Below, piece after piece: positions 15,011 through 15,995 of a DNA stretch of 15,995 nucleotides. The notes under the pieces were generated by a model. It was not told where the DNA came from, ran no database searches, and saw nothing but the letters and a program-made list of their open reading frames with translations. Location: the NCBI GenBank assembly GCA_002418265.1, contig DIDS01000008.1:1-15995 (forward strand). The letters run 5' to 3'. Position 1 is the first letter of the stretch, and the number at the start of each line of letters is the position of its first letter. The position numbers were made by a program, and so were the translations under genes. The stretch is from Acidimicrobiia bacterium UBA5794 (GTDB lineage Bacteria; Actinomycetota; Acidimicrobiia; Spongiisociales; UBA5794).

Positions 15011-15112
15011 CCTTACATCACCTTTCAGAAGTCAGAAGTCAAGTATCGGAACATCGGGCTCCCAGCTTTCGGTCGCGTCGTACGGCGATACTAGAGGCAT
15101 TCCTGCGCCCGT

Positions 15113-15778
15113 TCATTCAGCCTCGGACAATGTGCTCGAGTGCTCTGAACCCCGACGTCGACTGTCGCCTCTCGTCCGGTTTCTTGTCGGCTGGTTCCTC
15201 TTGTTTGACCATATTGACTGCCAAATCAGGAAGCCGATTCCCCCAATGATGATGATGAAGACAGCGATCCACGCCCAACCGCTCTTCCCCTCGATCGACT
15301 GATTGGAACAGATCCCGCTCTCACCCGTCAGCGTGTTGACGAAGGTTCGAACGACATCGTTGTCGGATGCAACAGTCAACGACTCGTCAATGGCGGCACC
15401 GAGTTGGTCGGCGGACCAGAATCCCTCGTTGTCGTCATACCCAACCGTTTCCGGTGCGACCGTGAACACGGTTCCGGTCGTGTCAAGTGCGGTGAGCATT
15501 CCCCCAGAAAAGGCCGTCGCCCCTCCACTTGGCTCGTCAACGAGCACGACCACATAGAGATTCCCGCCAGCGTTGCGCGCATCAGCGACCGACGCCGAGA
15601 CGCAAAGATCGGTGGCCGAGGTTCCCGAATCCACATGAAAACCATCGGTGGCGACCCCTGCAACGAGGTCGCTTGGCGTCGCCGCGACCACGAACAAGAC
15701 GGCAAGAAGGGCTGCAACGTACTTCACTGGATCGCGAAGATTGATCCCCATTCGTGTGTCCAACGGTCGTCGCGTCAC
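15113..15778 (-). CDS. Secreted/anchored protein with TPM-like domain
   Basis: 221 aa from a GTG start overlapping the proline dehydrogenase stop (GTGA) with GGTGG 7 nt upstream; ATG 15751 (Met10) is an alternative. Residues 20-42 form a signal peptide or membrane helix. Residues about 45-150 look like a diverged TPM fold: NLYVVVLV (73-80), DQLGAAI and VRTFVNTL. Two lone cysteines (59 and 157) could form a disulfide outside the cell. A second helix (about 167-190) is followed by a very basic cytoplasmic tail (RNRTRGDSRRR). The topology is therefore an extracytoplasmic domain with two anchors. The function is unknown. Coupling to proline dehydrogenase suggests co-expression, not a shared pathway. 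The domain call rests on pattern only. Confidence 0.75.
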   Translation of the reverse strand: MTRRPLDTRMGINLRDPVKYVAALLAVLFVVAATPSDLVAGVATDGFHVDSGTSATDLCVSASVADARNAGGNLYVVVLVDEPSGGATAFSGGMLTALDTTGTVFTVAPETVGYDDNEGFWSADQLGAAIDESLTVASDNDVVRTFVNTLTGESGICSNQSIEGKSGWAWIAVFIIIIGGIGFLIWQSIWSNKRNQPTRNRTRGDSRRRGSEHSSTLSEAE

Positions 15779-15995
15779 TTTCCGACCACCGCTCGCAGGA
15801 AAAACACCAGATTGGCGGGACGCTCGGCCATGCGTCTGGTGAGGTACGGGTACCAGGCTTCACCGTATGGGACATACACCCGCATGGCATGACCCATGCC
15901 TGCGAGTTCGACCTGACGGTCGCGACGCACACCGTAGAGCATCTGGAACTCCCACGGTTCGGAGCGCTCATCGGCCTGGCGGAGCACATGCTCGA
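15775..15995 (-). CDS. Proline dehydrogenase, C-terminal fragment
   Basis: Only the last 72 or so residues lie in the window; the 5' part is beyond the right edge. EFQMLYGVRRD, RVYVPYGEAWYPYLTRRMAE and RPANLVFFLR are the C-terminal signature of the FAD-dependent proline dehydrogenase barrel (monofunctional PutB/PRODH type), including the paired arginines that bind the substrate carboxylate. It oxidises proline to pyrroline-5-carboxylate and passes electrons to quinone. The protein ends shortly after the fold, so no P5C dehydrogenase domain is fused at the C-terminus. Its TGA overlaps the next gene's GTG. Confidence 0.93.
   Translation of the reverse strand, partial: EHVLRQADERSEPWEFQMLYGVRRDRQVELAGMGHAMRVYVPYGEAWYPYLTRRMAERPANLVFFLRAVVGK

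Noticed and set aside
1..15995. CRISPR array, insertion sequence, prophage, tRNA or rRNA
   Set aside because: No spaced repeats, transposase or integrase motifs, or RNA-gene signatures were seen on either strand.

Overview
The window most likely comes from an actinobacterium (Actinomycetota) of moderately high GC, and the Acidimicrobiia are a plausible class. The evidence is a WhiB-family regulator, the bacterial proteasome activator Bpa with its C-terminal G-x-Y-L tail, an actinobacterial PAC2-type protein, a five-helix membrane molybdoenzyme and a FadF/Rv0338c-like iron-sulfur oxidoreductase. The class assignment is inference. I see no mobile element, CRISPR array, rRNA or tRNA. The region reads as ordinary chromosome, with genes mainly on the minus strand.

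Layout, left to right. (1) 1-1436 minus: a membrane protein fused to a spermidine-synthase-like domain, cut by the window edge. (2) 1574-1855 minus: a WhiB-family Fe-S regulator, followed by a strong hairpin at 1493-1523. (3) 2003-2653 minus: a CBS-CBS-BON protein. (4) 2654-3045: a 392-base gap between divergent genes holding two perfect dyads. (5) 3046-3627 plus: a tail-anchored FHA protein, tail to tail with zero spacing against (6) a bpa-PAC2 pair, 4964 to 3628 minus. (7) 9393 to 5140 minus: a tight unit of a Na+/Ca2+ antiporter, DNA polymerase X and a membrane-anchored molybdoenzyme, whose ends overlap or nearly touch. (8) 9479-10888 plus: a NhaA Na+/H+ antiporter, divergent from the Ca2+ antiporter. 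(9) 11854 to 10973 minus: an apparently solitary DNA methyltransferase. (10) 12793 to 11969 minus: prephenate dehydratase. (11) 15010 to 12851 minus: a large membrane Fe-S oxidoreductase. (12) 15778 to 15113 minus: a small secreted or anchored TPM-like protein, overlapping by 4 nt the end of (13) a proline dehydrogenase that runs in from the right edge.

Working together: Bpa opens the 20S proteasome without ATP, and its partner gene belongs to the proteasome-assembly-chaperone fold family, so this pair is the most suggestive functional unit here. NhaA and the Na+/Ca2+ exchanger leave from one 85-base region and both use sodium gradients. Proline dehydrogenase and the FadF-like protein both feed electrons into the membrane quinone pool. 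Several genes (bpa, pheA, perhaps nhaA) lack a Shine-Dalgarno sequence but have a TAnnnT hexamer 6-8 nt before the start codon, the geometry expected of leaderless transcripts, which are common in Actinobacteria. I did not find a clear novel defence or mobile system. The candidates most worth checking are the bpa-PAC2 pair, the dual Sec/Tat-type molybdoenzyme, the orphan methyltransferase and the FHA protein with an altered phosphopeptide-binding site.
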